This document shows, one piece after another, positions 42,943 through 51,999 of a stretch of DNA of 64,000 bases. The first letter of the stretch is position 1, and each line of letters starts with the position of its first letter. Source of the DNA: Micromonospora ureilytica (lineage in GTDB: Bacteria; Actinomycetota; Actinomycetes; Mycobacteriales; Micromonosporaceae); assembly GCF_015751765.1 (NCBI RefSeq), contig NZ_JADOTX010000001.1, forward strand, positions 1,550,001 to 1,614,000. The letters are read 5' to 3'. A program made the translations under genes and the position numbers. The notes beneath the pieces were generated by a model, which saw nothing but the letters and a program-made list of their open reading frames with translations, ran no database searches and had not been told where the DNA came from.

Positions 42943-43550
42943 CCGCCCCTCACCTCGAACGCGACAGTTCCCTGCTCGGCCGTCGCGGCGCAGGCATCCG
43001 CCGGCACACCGCGCAGCGGCGCTCGCAGGTAGCCCAGCACCAGCCGGTACGCCCCCGGTTGGTCGACCGGCCACCAGGTGACGGCGGCGCCGCCGCGCCC
43101 GTCCGGCGCGGAGGTGGTCAGCGCCGCGCCGACCGGGCTCTGCGGGTCGCTGCCCAGCGTCAGCTCCACCGACCCGCGCGGCGGCACCCGCACCAGGTTC
43201 TCGACGAGGTACGCGGTGAAGTCCCGGTAGTAGGCGGCGCCGCCGACAGTGGGTGCCACCGCCGTGCCGTCGCGGGTCAACGACATGACCGTCACCGCCC
43301 CGTCCGGCACCCGACTGAGTTGGCACTCGGCGTCGCGGTTGTTGACCAGCTTCAGCCGCAGGCTGACCTGCTCACCCACCCGGTACGACGGTTGCGCCGC
43401 GCTGACGGTCAGGCCGACGGTCGCCGTGCCGGCGGTCGGGGCCGGTGACGGACGCGACCGTCTGCACCCGACCGTCGTTCCCATCAACAGCAGGGCGAGA
43501 CCGCCGGCCAGCGCCGCTCGACCCGCCGTCCCTACGCGGGGTACGCCCAT
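42939..43550 (-). CDS. Predicted lipoprotein partner of the HExxH-VWD protein
   Basis: The 203-aa protein has a hydrophobic signal (ALAGGLALLLMGTT) and lipobox-like VGC at residues 27-29, then a beta-rich Ig-like domain (VSAAQPSYRVGEQVSLRLKLVNNRDAECQL, about 50-80) with a late Cys (ADACAA). The layout resembles BsuPI-type inhibitor or CARDB-like folds, though I cannot assign a family firmly. It overlaps the metallopeptidase gene by 4 bp and is upstream, so the products are likely made together. A protease inhibitor or chaperone role is speculation. Confidence 0.65.
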   Translation of the reverse strand: MGVPRVGTAGRAALAGGLALLLMGTTVGCRRSRPSPAPTAGTATVGLTVSAAQPSYRVGEQVSLRLKLVNNRDAECQLSRVPDGAVTVMSLTRDGTAVAPTVGGAAYYRDFTAYLVENLVRVPPRGSVELTLGSDPQSPVGAALTTSAPDGRGGAAVTWWPVDQPGAYRLVLGYLRAPLRGVPADACAATAEQGTVAFEVRGG

Positions 43551-43700
43551 GGGCCGCGAGCCTCCTCCGGGTGCCGACCGTCGTCGTCACCGAACCCGGC
43601 CAGCCTGCGCCGCAGGTGGTGGGAACGCTGTCGTGATCCGGCCCGGTGGATGTCCGCTAACCGACCCGCGCGGCCTGGAGAAGGCGACGACGCCGTGCTG

Positions 43701-44444
43701 TTACCGGCGCTCGTGTCTGCCCGGGGTGTGCCCGAAGGCGCGCCGGAAGACGTCGATGAACGCGCTGGCGGAGGACCATCCACACTGATACGCCACGGCG
43801 GTGACCGGTACACCCTCGGCCAGCATCACCAGGGCACGGTGCAGCCGCAGTTGGGTACGCCACTGCGGGAAGGTCATGCCGAGGTCGGAACGGAACAGGC
43901 GCGACAGCGTACGGTCACTTCCGCCCACCTGTCTGCCGAGCGCGGCCAGGGTGCGGTTGTCGGCCGGGTCGGCGTACAGGATCGCGCAGAGTGCCTTCAA
44001 TCGGGGCTCGGTGGGCGTGGGCAGGTGCACGGGCTGCGTGGCCGAGGTCCGCAACTGGTCGAGCAGGACGGCCCGCAGCCGCGCACGCGCGGGGCTGTCA
44101 TCCTGGGGGGCGCGGGTGTAGGCGAGGATCAGCTCGCGCAGCAGCGGCCCGACGGCCAGCACTGTCGGCTCCGTCAGATTCAGCGGGTCCTCAGTCGCGG
44201 GCAGGCCGATCAGGTGCAGTTCGAGTGCGCCGTGGGCCTGGTGCTCGTGCGCGGTTCCGGTCGGCACCCAGATGGCGCGGCTGGCGGGGACGACCCAGGC
44301 ACCCGCGTCGGTGGTGATGGCCAGCACGCCTCGGGCGGCGTAGACGATCTGATGGTCGTCGTGGCGGTGCACGTCGATCACGGACCCGGACGCCAACTGC
44401 TGGGCGCGAGTCGGCGCCACCGGCCGGTGGCGGATTCTCGTCAT
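43701..44444 (-). CDS. AraC family transcriptional regulator
   Basis: The 247-aa protein has an N-terminal cupin domain (VIDVHRHDDHQIVYAARGVLAITTDAGAWVVPASRAIWVPTGTAHEH) and a C-terminal double helix-turn-helix (ADNRTLAALGRQVGGSDRTLSRLFRSDLGMTFPQWR ... AYQCGWSSASAFIDVFRRAFGHTP). Start 44444 (MTRIRHRP) keeps the cupin complete and lies 54 bp from the divergent transporter. This AraC/MFS arrangement is common and implies that the regulator controls the efflux gene. Confidence 0.92.
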   Translation of the reverse strand: MTRIRHRPVAPTRAQQLASGSVIDVHRHDDHQIVYAARGVLAITTDAGAWVVPASRAIWVPTGTAHEHQAHGALELHLIGLPATEDPLNLTEPTVLAVGPLLRELILAYTRAPQDDSPARARLRAVLLDQLRTSATQPVHLPTPTEPRLKALCAILYADPADNRTLAALGRQVGGSDRTLSRLFRSDLGMTFPQWRTQLRLHRALVMLAEGVPVTAVAYQCGWSSASAFIDVFRRAFGHTPGRHERR

Positions 44445-44498
44445 TGGTTGGCAGGTTATCGGAAGCCCGACAGGTCGGGAAGCGGCGAGCATGGCGGC

Positions 44499-45644
44499 GT
44501 GCGGAGAAACAGAACGATCATCTTGCTGTCCGTCGGGCATGGTTGCGTGGACGTCTACCAGGGCGCTGTGGCCGCGCTCGTACCGTTCTTCATCGCCGAG
44601 CGTGCCTACACCTACGCGGCGGCCTCCGGCGTGGTGCTCGCCGCCTCACTGCTCTCCTCGGTGGCGCAACCGCTGTTCGGTGCGCTGACGGACCGGTGGG
44701 CAACACCCTGGCTGTTGCCACTGAGCACGATCCTGGGCGGACTGGGAATCGCGTGCAGCGGGCTCACCGGTTCGTACCCGTTGACGCTGGCGTTCGTGGC
44801 CGTCTCCGGGATCGGAGTCGCGGCGTACCATCCCGAGTCCGCCCGGGTCGCGCGGATCGCCAGCGGCGGAAGCCACGCCGGCATGGGTTGGTTCTCCCTC
44901 GGCGGCAACCTCGGCTTCGCTGTCGCGCCCATCCTGGTCGCCGCCGTCGTCGCCAACGGCGGTCTGCGACTCACTCCACTGCTCGTGGTGCCGGCCCTCG
45001 CAGGCAGCGTGCTGTGCCTGCCCGTCCTTCGCGCGCTGCGCCCGACGACGGGGGCCGGTTCCGATACCCCGCGATGGGTCGGGACCGACGACAGGGCCTC
45101 GTTCGGCCGGCTGTCGCTGGCCGTGGTCTGCCGCTCCATCGCCTTCGCCGGTCTGAGCACGTTCCTGGCGCTCTACGCGCCGCAGCGCACCGGCGGGGGA
45201 ACGTTTGCGGGAACGGCGGCGCTGGTGGTGCTCTACCTCGGTGGAGCGGTGGGTACGGTGCTGGGGGGCAACCTGGCCGGCCGCTGGGACCGGGTCACCG
45301 TGGTGCGCTGGTCGTACCTGCTGAGCGTTGCCGCCGTCGCGGGGGTCGTGTTCGTCCCCGGGCCGGCGTTCTATCTGTTCGTGGCGCTCACCTCGGCCGG
45401 GCTCTACATCCCGTTCTCGCTCCAGATCACCCTTGGCCAGGACTACCTTCCGACCCGTGTGGGCACCGCGAGTGGTATCACCCTGGGCCTGACCGTCAGC
45501 GTCGGTGGCCTGGTCAGTCCGTTCATCGGCGGTGTCGCCGACGCGACCACCCTCCAGGTGGCCCTGGCCCCGCTGATCGTGATGCCCGCGTTGGGTTGGC
45601 TGCTGTTCCGCACCCTCCCCGAGCCGCCCACGCCGAGGCGTTGA
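44499..45644 (+). CDS. MFS transporter, fosmidomycin-resistance-like
   Basis: This 381-aa permease starts at GTG 44499 and has twelve hydrophobic segments. The MFS motif between segments 2 and 3 is FGALTDRWATPWLLPL, and the second half contains YLPTRVGTASGITLGLTVSVGG. These features match the Fsr/fosmidomycin resistance type of drug:H+ antiporters. It is divergent from an AraC regulator and ends 14 bp before a strong terminator. The drug or metabolite exported cannot be told. Confidence 0.88.
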   Translation: MRRNRTIILLSVGHGCVDVYQGAVAALVPFFIAERAYTYAAASGVVLAASLLSSVAQPLFGALTDRWATPWLLPLSTILGGLGIACSGLTGSYPLTLAFVAVSGIGVAAYHPESARVARIASGGSHAGMGWFSLGGNLGFAVAPILVAAVVANGGLRLTPLLVVPALAGSVLCLPVLRALRPTTGAGSDTPRWVGTDDRASFGRLSLAVVCRSIAFAGLSTFLALYAPQRTGGGTFAGTAALVVLYLGGAVGTVLGGNLAGRWDRVTVVRWSYLLSVAAVAGVVFVPGPAFYLFVALTSAGLYIPFSLQITLGQDYLPTRVGTASGITLGLTVSVGGLVSPFIGGVADATTLQVALAPLIVMPALGWLLFRTLPEPPTPRR

Positions 45645-45657
45645 AGCACGCGGTGGG

Positions 45658-45692
45658 GGGGTGGCAGACCGTGCCGCACGGTCTGCCACCCC
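45658..45692. terminator. Bidirectional terminator
   Basis: A perfect 16-bp stem (45658-45673 with 45677-45692; core GGTGGCAGACCGTG) and a 3-nt loop separate the convergent MFS and GH5 genes. Confidence 0.92.
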
Positions 45693-45709
45693 GCCTCGAC
45701 GAGTCCCGG

Positions 45710-47221
45710 TCAGACCGCGGTTCTTGTCCAGCGCTGGTTGTTGGCGCTTCCGCAGGTCCACTGCTGGATGTCCGCGCCGTCTCCGGTTCCCGACTGGTAC
45801 ACGTCCAGACACTTGCCGCTGTGCCGGGCCACGAGCCGGAAGTTGCTACCCTGGGACTGCCATTGCCACTGCTGGTTTTGGCCGCTGCCGCACGTCCACT
45901 GGACGATGTTCGCGCCGTCTGCGGTGGAGGCGGAGGCGACGTCGAGGCACTTGCCGCTGTTCTGGTTGACAATGCGGAAGTAGCCGCTACCGGCGTCCTC
46001 GAAGCGCCATTTCTGGTTGCTGCCGCCCACGTAGCTCCACTGCTTGATCTCAGCGCTGTCGGCCGTGGACTGCCCGATCACGTCCATCGCCTTGCCGCTG
46101 TTGACGTTGTTGATCCGGTAATGGGTCCCCGAGGGCGGGGGCGTCGTCGGGCCGCCGCCGCCGATGGTGTCGCCATAGGCATAGCGGATCCGGTCGGCGC
46201 CAGAAGTGTTGCGGATGGTCAAGTTGAGATTGGTGCCGCTGCCACTGAGGGCGAACATCGAATACCAGTCGTGACCGGAGCCGGAGTTCTTGCCGCCGAG
46301 GGCGGGCCAGTAGGTGCCGCCCATCTGGTTGTCACGCATGACCTGAGCCATGGCACGGATGTGGCGCACGAAGTTGTCGGTGCTGTTCGCGTCGGCGTAG
46401 TTGAGGCCGTTGTCCATGGGCCCGCCGAACTCGGTCGCGACCGCGCGGGAGGCACAGTTGCCCAGGCGCGTCTGCATGTGACTTCGCCAGGCGTCGTAGG
46501 TCATCGCGCCGTAGAAGAAAGCGTAGTGGTGGAAGGACAGCAGCGTGCCGTTGAACCGGCTGTCGTTGCAGACGTCGCGCAGGTCCTGGCTTGCGCCGGT
46601 GCCGCCGATGAGCACCCGGCTGGGCACGGCCGAGTAGTGGGTGCTGAGCCAGGTGGCTGCGATGTCGCGCCACTGTGCCGAGCTGTAACCGCCCGGCTCG
46701 TTCATTGGCTCGAAGTACACGTTGGTGTTGGAGCCGTAGGCGCTGGTCACGCTGGACCACATCGTGTTCCACGCGGCGAGGTTCGCGATCCTCGCGCCGG
46801 AGTTATGGTCCGTCCAGAAGGCGAGGATGACCTTGAATCCACGGGCAGTGGCGGCGTCAATGGCGCCCCGGTAGGCGTTCCACCAGGTGGTGTTGGCCAC
46901 TGTCTGAGTGTTGATGGGCAGCCGGACGGTGTTGATCCCCATGGTGGAGGCCATGTCGTCGTAGAGGGCGTTGGCCTTGGCCTGCACTGTCGCGTAGCTG
47001 TCGGACTGGCTCAGGCCCTGCACGACGAGCGGGCTGGTGCTGAAGTTGTCACCCAGTTGAGCCCAGTTCATGCCTCTGAACTGGCTGGTGGCGGCAGCAG
47101 CTGGGCCGGCGGTAGCGGTGATGGCGATTGCCGCCGCGGCAGCCGTGGTCGCCATCACCGCACTGGTGGCCACGAGCCTGGCCGTTCGCGACAGGGGGCG
47201 GCTGAACATGGCACGTCGCAT
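45710..47221 (-). CDS. Secreted GH5 endoglucanase/mannanase-like enzyme with ricin-B domain
   Basis: The 503-aa enzyme starts at ATG 47221 behind AAAGGA and has a long Ala-rich signal peptide. The catalytic barrel (about 45-345) has the GH5 acid Glu175 in PMNEPGG and nucleophile Glu264 in ATEFGGP. A PPPSGT linker leads to a three-unit ricin-type trefoil (about 367-503; repeated SGKCLDV and QQW/QRW). It is a secreted beta-glycanase; cellulose, mannan or xyloglucan are possible substrates. A nearly AT-rich promoter (CATATTTATACC near 47290-47305) precedes it. Confidence 0.9.
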   Translation of the reverse strand: MRRAMFSRPLSRTARLVATSAVMATTAAAAAIAITATAGPAAAATSQFRGMNWAQLGDNFSTSPLVVQGLSQSDSYATVQAKANALYDDMASTMGINTVRLPINTQTVANTTWWNAYRGAIDAATARGFKVILAFWTDHNSGARIANLAAWNTMWSSVTSAYGSNTNVYFEPMNEPGGYSSAQWRDIAATWLSTHYSAVPSRVLIGGTGASQDLRDVCNDSRFNGTLLSFHHYAFFYGAMTYDAWRSHMQTRLGNCASRAVATEFGGPMDNGLNYADANSTDNFVRHIRAMAQVMRDNQMGGTYWPALGGKNSGSGHDWYSMFALSGSGTNLNLTIRNTSGADRIRYAYGDTIGGGGPTTPPPSGTHYRINNVNSGKAMDVIGQSTADSAEIKQWSYVGGSNQKWRFEDAGSGYFRIVNQNSGKCLDVASASTADGANIVQWTCGSGQNQQWQWQSQGSNFRLVARHSGKCLDVYQSGTGDGADIQQWTCGSANNQRWTRTAV

Positions 47222-47558
47222 ATGCGTCGTCCTTTCTGTTGGGACTCGCCGGCCTGCGGTGTCCAGAGGTGGCACGTCATCGTCCGATCACATCGAAGCA
47301 TATTTATACCATCCGGAGCTAGAGATGCCAGGAACGGACCGAGACGTTCAAGAACGCTCAGACTCGACCATCCGGCCGTCAGGCTTGGAGTACTGGACCG
47401 TCGACAACTCATGGCCTCGTCGTCCTCCCACCAGCCGCGTCGCTGCTGACGCTCCGCTGTGGAGACAACTACGCTAAGGCGAAGCTCACCGGATCGGATC
47501 GAGCTGGCGAAGCGTTCCACGCCGGGGTAGCGGCGTGAGTAGTTGTGGGGAGTACCGA
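47222..47558. promoter_or_regulatory. Divergent intergenic region, GH5 / XRE regulator
   Basis: This 337-bp stretch has no supported gene. It contains the AT-rich segment CATATTTATACC (about 47289-47301), probably the GH5 promoter, and GGGGAG just before the XRE gene start. No palindrome stands out. Confidence 0.4.
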
Positions 47559-48359
47559 ATGGCCGACTTGCCGCACCCGCTCGCCGCGTTCATCGTCACC
47601 GAGATTCGCCGCGCCCGAGGGGCCTCCGGGATGACCCAGGATGCCTTCGGCCGGGGCGCGGGCTTCAGCGCCTCCCATGTCAGCGCGGTGGAGAGCGAGA
47701 CGCGGGCGCTGACGTTGGACTTCATCAAGGGCGCCGACCGGGCGTTCAAGAACGGCGGGCTGTTCGAGCGCATGGTCGCGAAGCTGGGAGCGCCATCCTG
47801 GTTCCTGCCGTGGCTGGACGCCGAACGTGTCGCGACTCAGCTCCGGTCCTGGCAACCATCCCTGATTCCCGGCCTGCTCCAGACCGAGTACTACGCCCGA
47901 GCGGTCATTCGCTGCGACGACACGCTCAGCGATGAGGAAGTCGACAAGCGGCTTGCGGCTCGCCTCGACCGGCAGTCGATCCTCACTCAGCCGAAGGCCC
48001 CGCAATTCGTTGCGGTCATCGGGGAGGAGGTGTTGCGGCGGGCGGGCGAGGATTTTCGGGTGGTCATGGTCGGACAGATCACCCATCTATTGACCTTGGC
48101 CGAGCGCCCGAACATCAGTGTCCACATCGTGCCGTGTGACGTGAGCATGCACGCCGGGCTGACCGGTCCGTTCATCCTGGCCCGGGCCGCCGACGGCAAT
48201 TGGGTCGGCCAGTTGGAGAACCAGCTTGGCGGGGCGGTCATCGACAACGACGATGACGTGGCTACGCTTCTGTCGAAGTGGGAGACCGTACGGAACGAGG
48301 CCCTACCTCGACGGCAGTCAACTGACCTGATGAAGGAAGTGGTGACGTCATGGACCTGA
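47559..48359 (+). CDS. XRE family regulator with DUF5753 (Scr1-like)
   Basis: The 266-aa protein starts at ATG 47559, six bases after GGGGAG; GTG 47535 is an alternative. An XRE helix-turn-helix (EIRRARGASGMTQDAFGRGAGFSASHVSAVESETR, about 15-50) precedes the DUF5753 effector domain (about 90-260, QPSLIPGLLQTEYYARAV and FILARA). Such regulators are paired with DUF397 proteins throughout Streptomyces and Micromonospora in development or stress control. The stop overlaps the next start by 10 bp. Confidence 0.93.
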   Translation: MADLPHPLAAFIVTEIRRARGASGMTQDAFGRGAGFSASHVSAVESETRALTLDFIKGADRAFKNGGLFERMVAKLGAPSWFLPWLDAERVATQLRSWQPSLIPGLLQTEYYARAVIRCDDTLSDEEVDKRLAARLDRQSILTQPKAPQFVAVIGEEVLRRAGEDFRVVMVGQITHLLTLAERPNISVHIVPCDVSMHAGLTGPFILARAADGNWVGQLENQLGGAVIDNDDDVATLLSKWETVRNEALPRRQSTDLMKEVVTSWT

Positions 48360-48541
48360 TCGACGCTACGTGGCGCAAGTCCACTCGCAGCGGCTCCAGC
48401 GGTGGCGACTGCGTCGAGGTCGCTGACAACCTGCCCGGCATCGTGGGCGTGCGGGACTCGAAGGACCCCGAAGGGCCGGCGCTGGTCTTCGGGCCGGTGG
48501 CCTGGCGGGCCTTCGTCACCGAGGTCGCCCGGAAGCCCTAG
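48350..48541 (+). CDS. DUF397 domain protein
   Basis: The 63-aa protein (MDLIDATWRKSTRSGSSGGDCVEVADNLPGIVGVRDSKDPEGPALVF) is a complete DUF397 domain. Its start is 10 bp inside the DUF5753 gene. Together they form the WhiJ/BldB-like pair in which the small protein is thought to modulate the XRE regulator (established for some Streptomyces homologues, inferred here). Confidence 0.93.
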   Translation: MDLIDATWRKSTRSGSSGGDCVEVADNLPGIVGVRDSKDPEGPALVFGPVAWRAFVTEVARKP

Positions 48542-48556
48542 CCTTTAGCACGAACG

Positions 48557-48592
48557 GAAGCGCCCGCCCCCAGCCGAGGGGACGGGCGCTTC
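48557..48592. terminator. Bidirectional terminator
   Basis: Arms 48557-48566 and 48583-48592 (GAAGCGCCCG and complement) form a 10-bp stem with an inner CCCC/GGGG pairing. It lies between the convergent DUF397 and M14 peptidase genes. Confidence 0.8.
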
Positions 48593-48608
48593 GCTGTGCG
48601 GGGCTGCG

Positions 48609-51410
48609 TCAGCCGACAACCGACCGCAACGGCACCTTGGCGGCGTTCAGCGCGCGTACCAGATCTCTTGCGAACGGGTGTTCGTCGACCTGGAGTCCCT
48701 GGGGGTTCGGGATCACGACGTACGCCGAGCCGTTCTTCGCGGACGCCCGCGCGTCGGTGGTGAAGCGTTCGACGATCGCCCGGGTGCGGGGTAGGTCGCC
48801 GGCCGCCACCTGGATGGTGATCGGCCGCCAGCCGCCGCCCAGGTCCGGCGTCACCGGCGCGGCGGCGGCGCTGGCGCGCGCCGCGTCGGTGCCCGGCGTG
48901 CGTCGGGCGCTCGGCGGGTTCGGAGGGTAGAGCAACGCGTTGGCGACCAGGTGCAGACCATTTTCGTTGTACGCGCGGAAGAGCGGATTGAACGCGAACA
49001 GCACCGCCCGACCGGCGCCGGTCGGCTCGTCGACGACGGCCGCGGTGCCCTTCAGCGTCTCCGCCCCGACTGTGTAACCGTTGGCCCAGAAGCTGTCATC
49101 CGTCGGGTAGGTGAGCACGTTCGTCCCGGTGGTGCTCGGGGTGAGGATCGGGTCGCTGTTGTTGAATTCGAAGTCCTCCGCCGGTCGACCCAACGCCACC
49201 GGGCTGTCCTTGTCGACATCGACGCGCAGGTGCGAGCCGATCACCAGATAGTCCGCCGGCTTGGTCTTCTCCGTGGTGGAGGTGAGCCCGGCGGCACGTG
49301 CCACGCGGGTGCCCTCGTTGCGCAGCCCGAGGTAGGTGTGGCCCTGGCCGATCCAGTCGCGCAGGTTGGCCTGCCCGGCGGCGGTCAGACCGCCGGTGGC
49401 GCTGCTGCCGTCCGGCACCAGCAGCACGGTACGCCCGGTGAACGCCTCGGTGTTGTCGTTGATGTCGGCAGTGGTGACCGGTTTCAGGTCGAGCCCCCAC
49501 CGCTTGCCGAGCACGTAGCGGGCCTCGCCGTGCGAGCCGGAGGTGGTGGAGATGCCGGTGCCCTGGAACAACCCCACGTCCGGCAGGTCGAGGCGGGTGC
49601 CGGCGGGCTTACCGCCCGGGGTGAGGGTGACCCCCAGGGATTGGGCCAGCCCGTCCACGGTCCGGCTCACAGTGCCTGCCGGGATGGCGACAGTGCTGGT
49701 CGTGAGGTCGCGGACCAGGGGCACGCCACGGCCGAGCAGAGTGAAGGTGAACTCCGCGGCGGCGGCCGAGTCGAGCGGGTACGTGTACGAGCCCCAGGGC
49801 CACGCCGCGCCGGTGCGACCGCCGGAGACCTTGCGGACCAGTTCGGCTCTCGGCCGGACGGTGTCTCCGGTGTAGATGGTGTTGATGCCCATGAGCAGTG
49901 GGTTGCTCCAGGACGACACGTCGTAGAAGTACGGGAACGGGACGTACGGGTCCTCGCCCATGATCGCCTGGATCCAGTGCTTCTGCGGCTGGTCCATCGG
50001 GATCCAGTACGCGCCCTTGGGCACCGTCACGTTGGTGGCGCTGCGCCCGCCGAAGACCCGGGCGGTGGGCACCCGGGTGGCCTTCTGCACCTCGTACACC
50101 TCGACGTCCATCCGGCGCAGCCGCTCGACGAGTTGGCGGACGTCGGCGAGTTGCCGGTCGGGCAGCAGGAAGTACGAGCGGATGGTGAGGTCCGGCACCG
50201 GGAACTGGACCTCGTTGGTGGGCTGCACCACCTCGTTCGGTTCGAGGGTGCCAGCCCTGCCCTGGGCGAGCGCGTCGGTCCAGATGTCGAAGTAGCCGTC
50301 CAGCACCTCGCGCTTGTTCGCGGCGGCCCAGCCGAGCGTCGACCACTGGGTGTGGAACTGCTGCTGGACCCGGTCGGCCACGGCCGACGCGCTGCCCTTC
50401 TCGTACGTCATGCCGGCCGCGCCGAAGCCGGTGGTCGGCACGGTGTCGCCGTAGCCCATGAAGAACATGTCGTACGTGTCGTAGTTGAAGTAGCACTCGG
50501 TGAAGGCGGTCTCGTCGCAGGCCCCGTTGAAGCCGAAGCCGGCCTTGTTTGCCTCGCCGATCCGGTTGATCCAGTCCACCGCCTCACCGGCGATCTCGTG
50601 GTGGATCGGGTCGGCGTTGGGCGGGAAGAAGTACTGCCGGCCGCCCATCTCGTGTGCGTCGACGAAGACCTGCGGCGGGTAGCGGCGCAGCAGTTCGAGC
50701 TTGCCGTCGGTCTCCTGCTGGGTGCGGGCGAACCAGTCCCGGTTCAGGTCGAAGCCGAACTCGTTCTGCCGACGGGTCGCGTCGCGGCCGTCCGGGTTCT
50801 GGGTGGGGACGATGATGGTGACCAGGTTGTCGTTGCGCTGGGCGACCGCGCAGGACAGGCCCGCCGCCAACTCGTACAACGTCTTGAGGGCCGCGTCGGC
50901 GCCGCTCTTCTCGCCGCCGTGCACGTTCGCGGTGACCCAGACGATGGCCGGGCTGTCCTTCGCCGTCCGGGCGGCCGTCCGCGCGCTGGTCCGCCGTGGG
51001 TCGCGTAGGTCCCGGACGTCGTCGGCGATCTCGCGTAGCGCGGCGGGCCGCACATGGCGTTCGTTGGACACCACCGCGTACGGCAACGGCTGGCCGAGCA
51101 CGCTCGTGGTCATCACGCCGGTGACGACCCGGTTGGAGGCACGATCGACGGCTCCGAGGTAGGTCCGGACCTCGTCGTTGGTGACGACCCGCTCCTGTCC
51201 CGCGCCGAGCGGGAAGCCGAGCACATTCTCCGGAGTGGGCACCGTGCTCAACCGGGCGGTCGGGTCGTCGCTGCACCGGGAGGGCTGGGCGGCGCTCGCG
51301 GCCGGTGTGCCGCCGAGCAGGGGAGTCATGCCGAGCAGGAGCGTGATCGTGGCGGCACTCGCCAGCCGCCTGGCGGGGGCCATCCGGAACGGACGCATCG
51401 ATGGGGCCAT
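48609..51410 (-). CDS. Secreted M14 family zinc carboxypeptidase
   Basis: The 933-aa protein starts near ATG 51410 (51398 also possible) and has a signal peptide ending TPAASAAQ. The M14 domain (about 90-330) keeps the zinc ligands His164 and Glu167 (HGGE) and His253 (DAHEMGG), plus the NPDGRD segment with the substrate-binding Arg. The 550 residues after it include a large domain of unknown function with a ThuA/GATase-like part (DLPDVGLFQG ... VLLVPDGSS). This long form is common in actinobacteria. It should trim peptides from extracellular proteins. Which neighbour it works with is unclear. Confidence 0.88.
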   Translation of the reverse strand: MAPSMRPFRMAPARRLASAATITLLLGMTPLLGGTPAASAAQPSRCSDDPTARLSTVPTPENVLGFPLGAGQERVVTNDEVRTYLGAVDRASNRVVTGVMTTSVLGQPLPYAVVSNERHVRPAALREIADDVRDLRDPRRTSARTAARTAKDSPAIVWVTANVHGGEKSGADAALKTLYELAAGLSCAVAQRNDNLVTIIVPTQNPDGRDATRRQNEFGFDLNRDWFARTQQETDGKLELLRRYPPQVFVDAHEMGGRQYFFPPNADPIHHEIAGEAVDWINRIGEANKAGFGFNGACDETAFTECYFNYDTYDMFFMGYGDTVPTTGFGAAGMTYEKGSASAVADRVQQQFHTQWSTLGWAAANKREVLDGYFDIWTDALAQGRAGTLEPNEVVQPTNEVQFPVPDLTIRSYFLLPDRQLADVRQLVERLRRMDVEVYEVQKATRVPTARVFGGRSATNVTVPKGAYWIPMDQPQKHWIQAIMGEDPYVPFPYFYDVSSWSNPLLMGINTIYTGDTVRPRAELVRKVSGGRTGAAWPWGSYTYPLDSAAAAEFTFTLLGRGVPLVRDLTTSTVAIPAGTVSRTVDGLAQSLGVTLTPGGKPAGTRLDLPDVGLFQGTGISTTSGSHGEARYVLGKRWGLDLKPVTTADINDNTEAFTGRTVLLVPDGSSATGGLTAAGQANLRDWIGQGHTYLGLRNEGTRVARAAGLTSTTEKTKPADYLVIGSHLRVDVDKDSPVALGRPAEDFEFNNSDPILTPSTTGTNVLTYPTDDSFWANGYTVGAETLKGTAAVVDEPTGAGRAVLFAFNPLFRAYNENGLHLVANALLYPPNPPSARRTPGTDAARASAAAAPVTPDLGGGWRPITIQVAAGDLPRTRAIVERFTTDARASAKNGSAYVVIPNPQGLQVDEHPFARDLVRALNAAKVPLRSVVG

Positions 51411-51576
51411 GAGTCGTGTTTCCCCTCTCGGGAACAACCTCGCAGTGGCCGGAGCCTATGAACCGCCGATACGGCGGTCAAGGGTTGATCGATATTGTTG
51501 ACTACGCGGCGTGCCGGTCCCGACGCGGACTGGCAGGATGGTGGCGTGGGCTTGTCGTCGTCTGGGAGGAGGAGAC

Positions 51577-51942
51577 GTGCCGGAGATGATCACGCTCTCG
51601 GTCGATCCGGATCTTCCGTCCGCCGATGCTCGGCGGTCGCTGGCGTCCTGGCTGCGCGCCGAGGAGCGGCTGCGGGAGGGGGTGACCACGACGGCCCCCG
51701 AGGGAATGTCGGCGGACCGCCCGGACGTGCTGCGGGTGGCGGCCGGCGACGCGGGCACCGCCATGGTGCTGGTGCAGTCGATCGCCGGTTGGCTGACCCA
51801 CCGCCGCGATGATGTGACGGTGAAGCTCACCCGGCCCGACGGATGGTCGGCCGAGGTGGACGTACACCGGGCTCGGGACATGGACCAGGTGACCGCGCTC
51901 ATCGAGGCCGCGGTGCGCGCGGTTACACCTTCGAAGAAGTAG
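51577..51942 (+). CDS. EACC1 (effector-associated constant component 1) protein
   Basis: The 121-aa protein starts at GTG 51577 behind GGAGGAGGAG. The sequence ITLSVDPDLPSADARRSLASWL ... TAMVLVQSIAGWL ... VTVKLTRPDG followed by VDVHRARDMDQVTALIEAAV matches the EACC1 family. That family is a small constant component described in ternary NTP-dependent conflict systems of multicellular bacteria, normally encoded just before a variable effector (caspase, trypsin-like or similar). Here the next gene is convergent and encodes a chitinase, so no effector follows. It may be an orphan, a remnant, or act with an effector encoded elsewhere. Confidence 0.8.
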   Translation: MPEMITLSVDPDLPSADARRSLASWLRAEERLREGVTTTAPEGMSADRPDVLRVAAGDAGTAMVLVQSIAGWLTHRRDDVTVKLTRPDGWSAEVDVHRARDMDQVTALIEAAVRAVTPSKK

Positions 51943-51943
51943 A

Positions 51944-51983
51944 CGGCCCGCCGCCGGCCGAGAGGTCGGCCGGCGACGGGCCG
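51944..51983. terminator. Bidirectional terminator
   Basis: Arms 51944-51961 and 51966-51983 form an 18-bp stem with one mismatch (core CCGCCGGCCGA) directly after the EACC1 stop codon and 17 bp from the end of the convergent chitinase gene. Confidence 0.88.
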
Positions 51984-51999
51984 GGTGGCACACGTACGG

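Noticed and set aside
40531..43032. 833-codon open frame on the plus strand
   Set aside because: Antisense to the HExxH-VWD gene and starting inside a terminator hairpin.
44444..47449. 1001-codon open frame on the plus strand
   Set aside because: It crosses the MFS gene in another frame, then the terminator, then runs antisense to the GH5 gene. No domain or start signal supports it.
48951..51008. 685-codon open frame on the plus strand
   Set aside because: Antisense to the M14 carboxypeptidase, whose zinc ligands, signal peptide and family match are clear.
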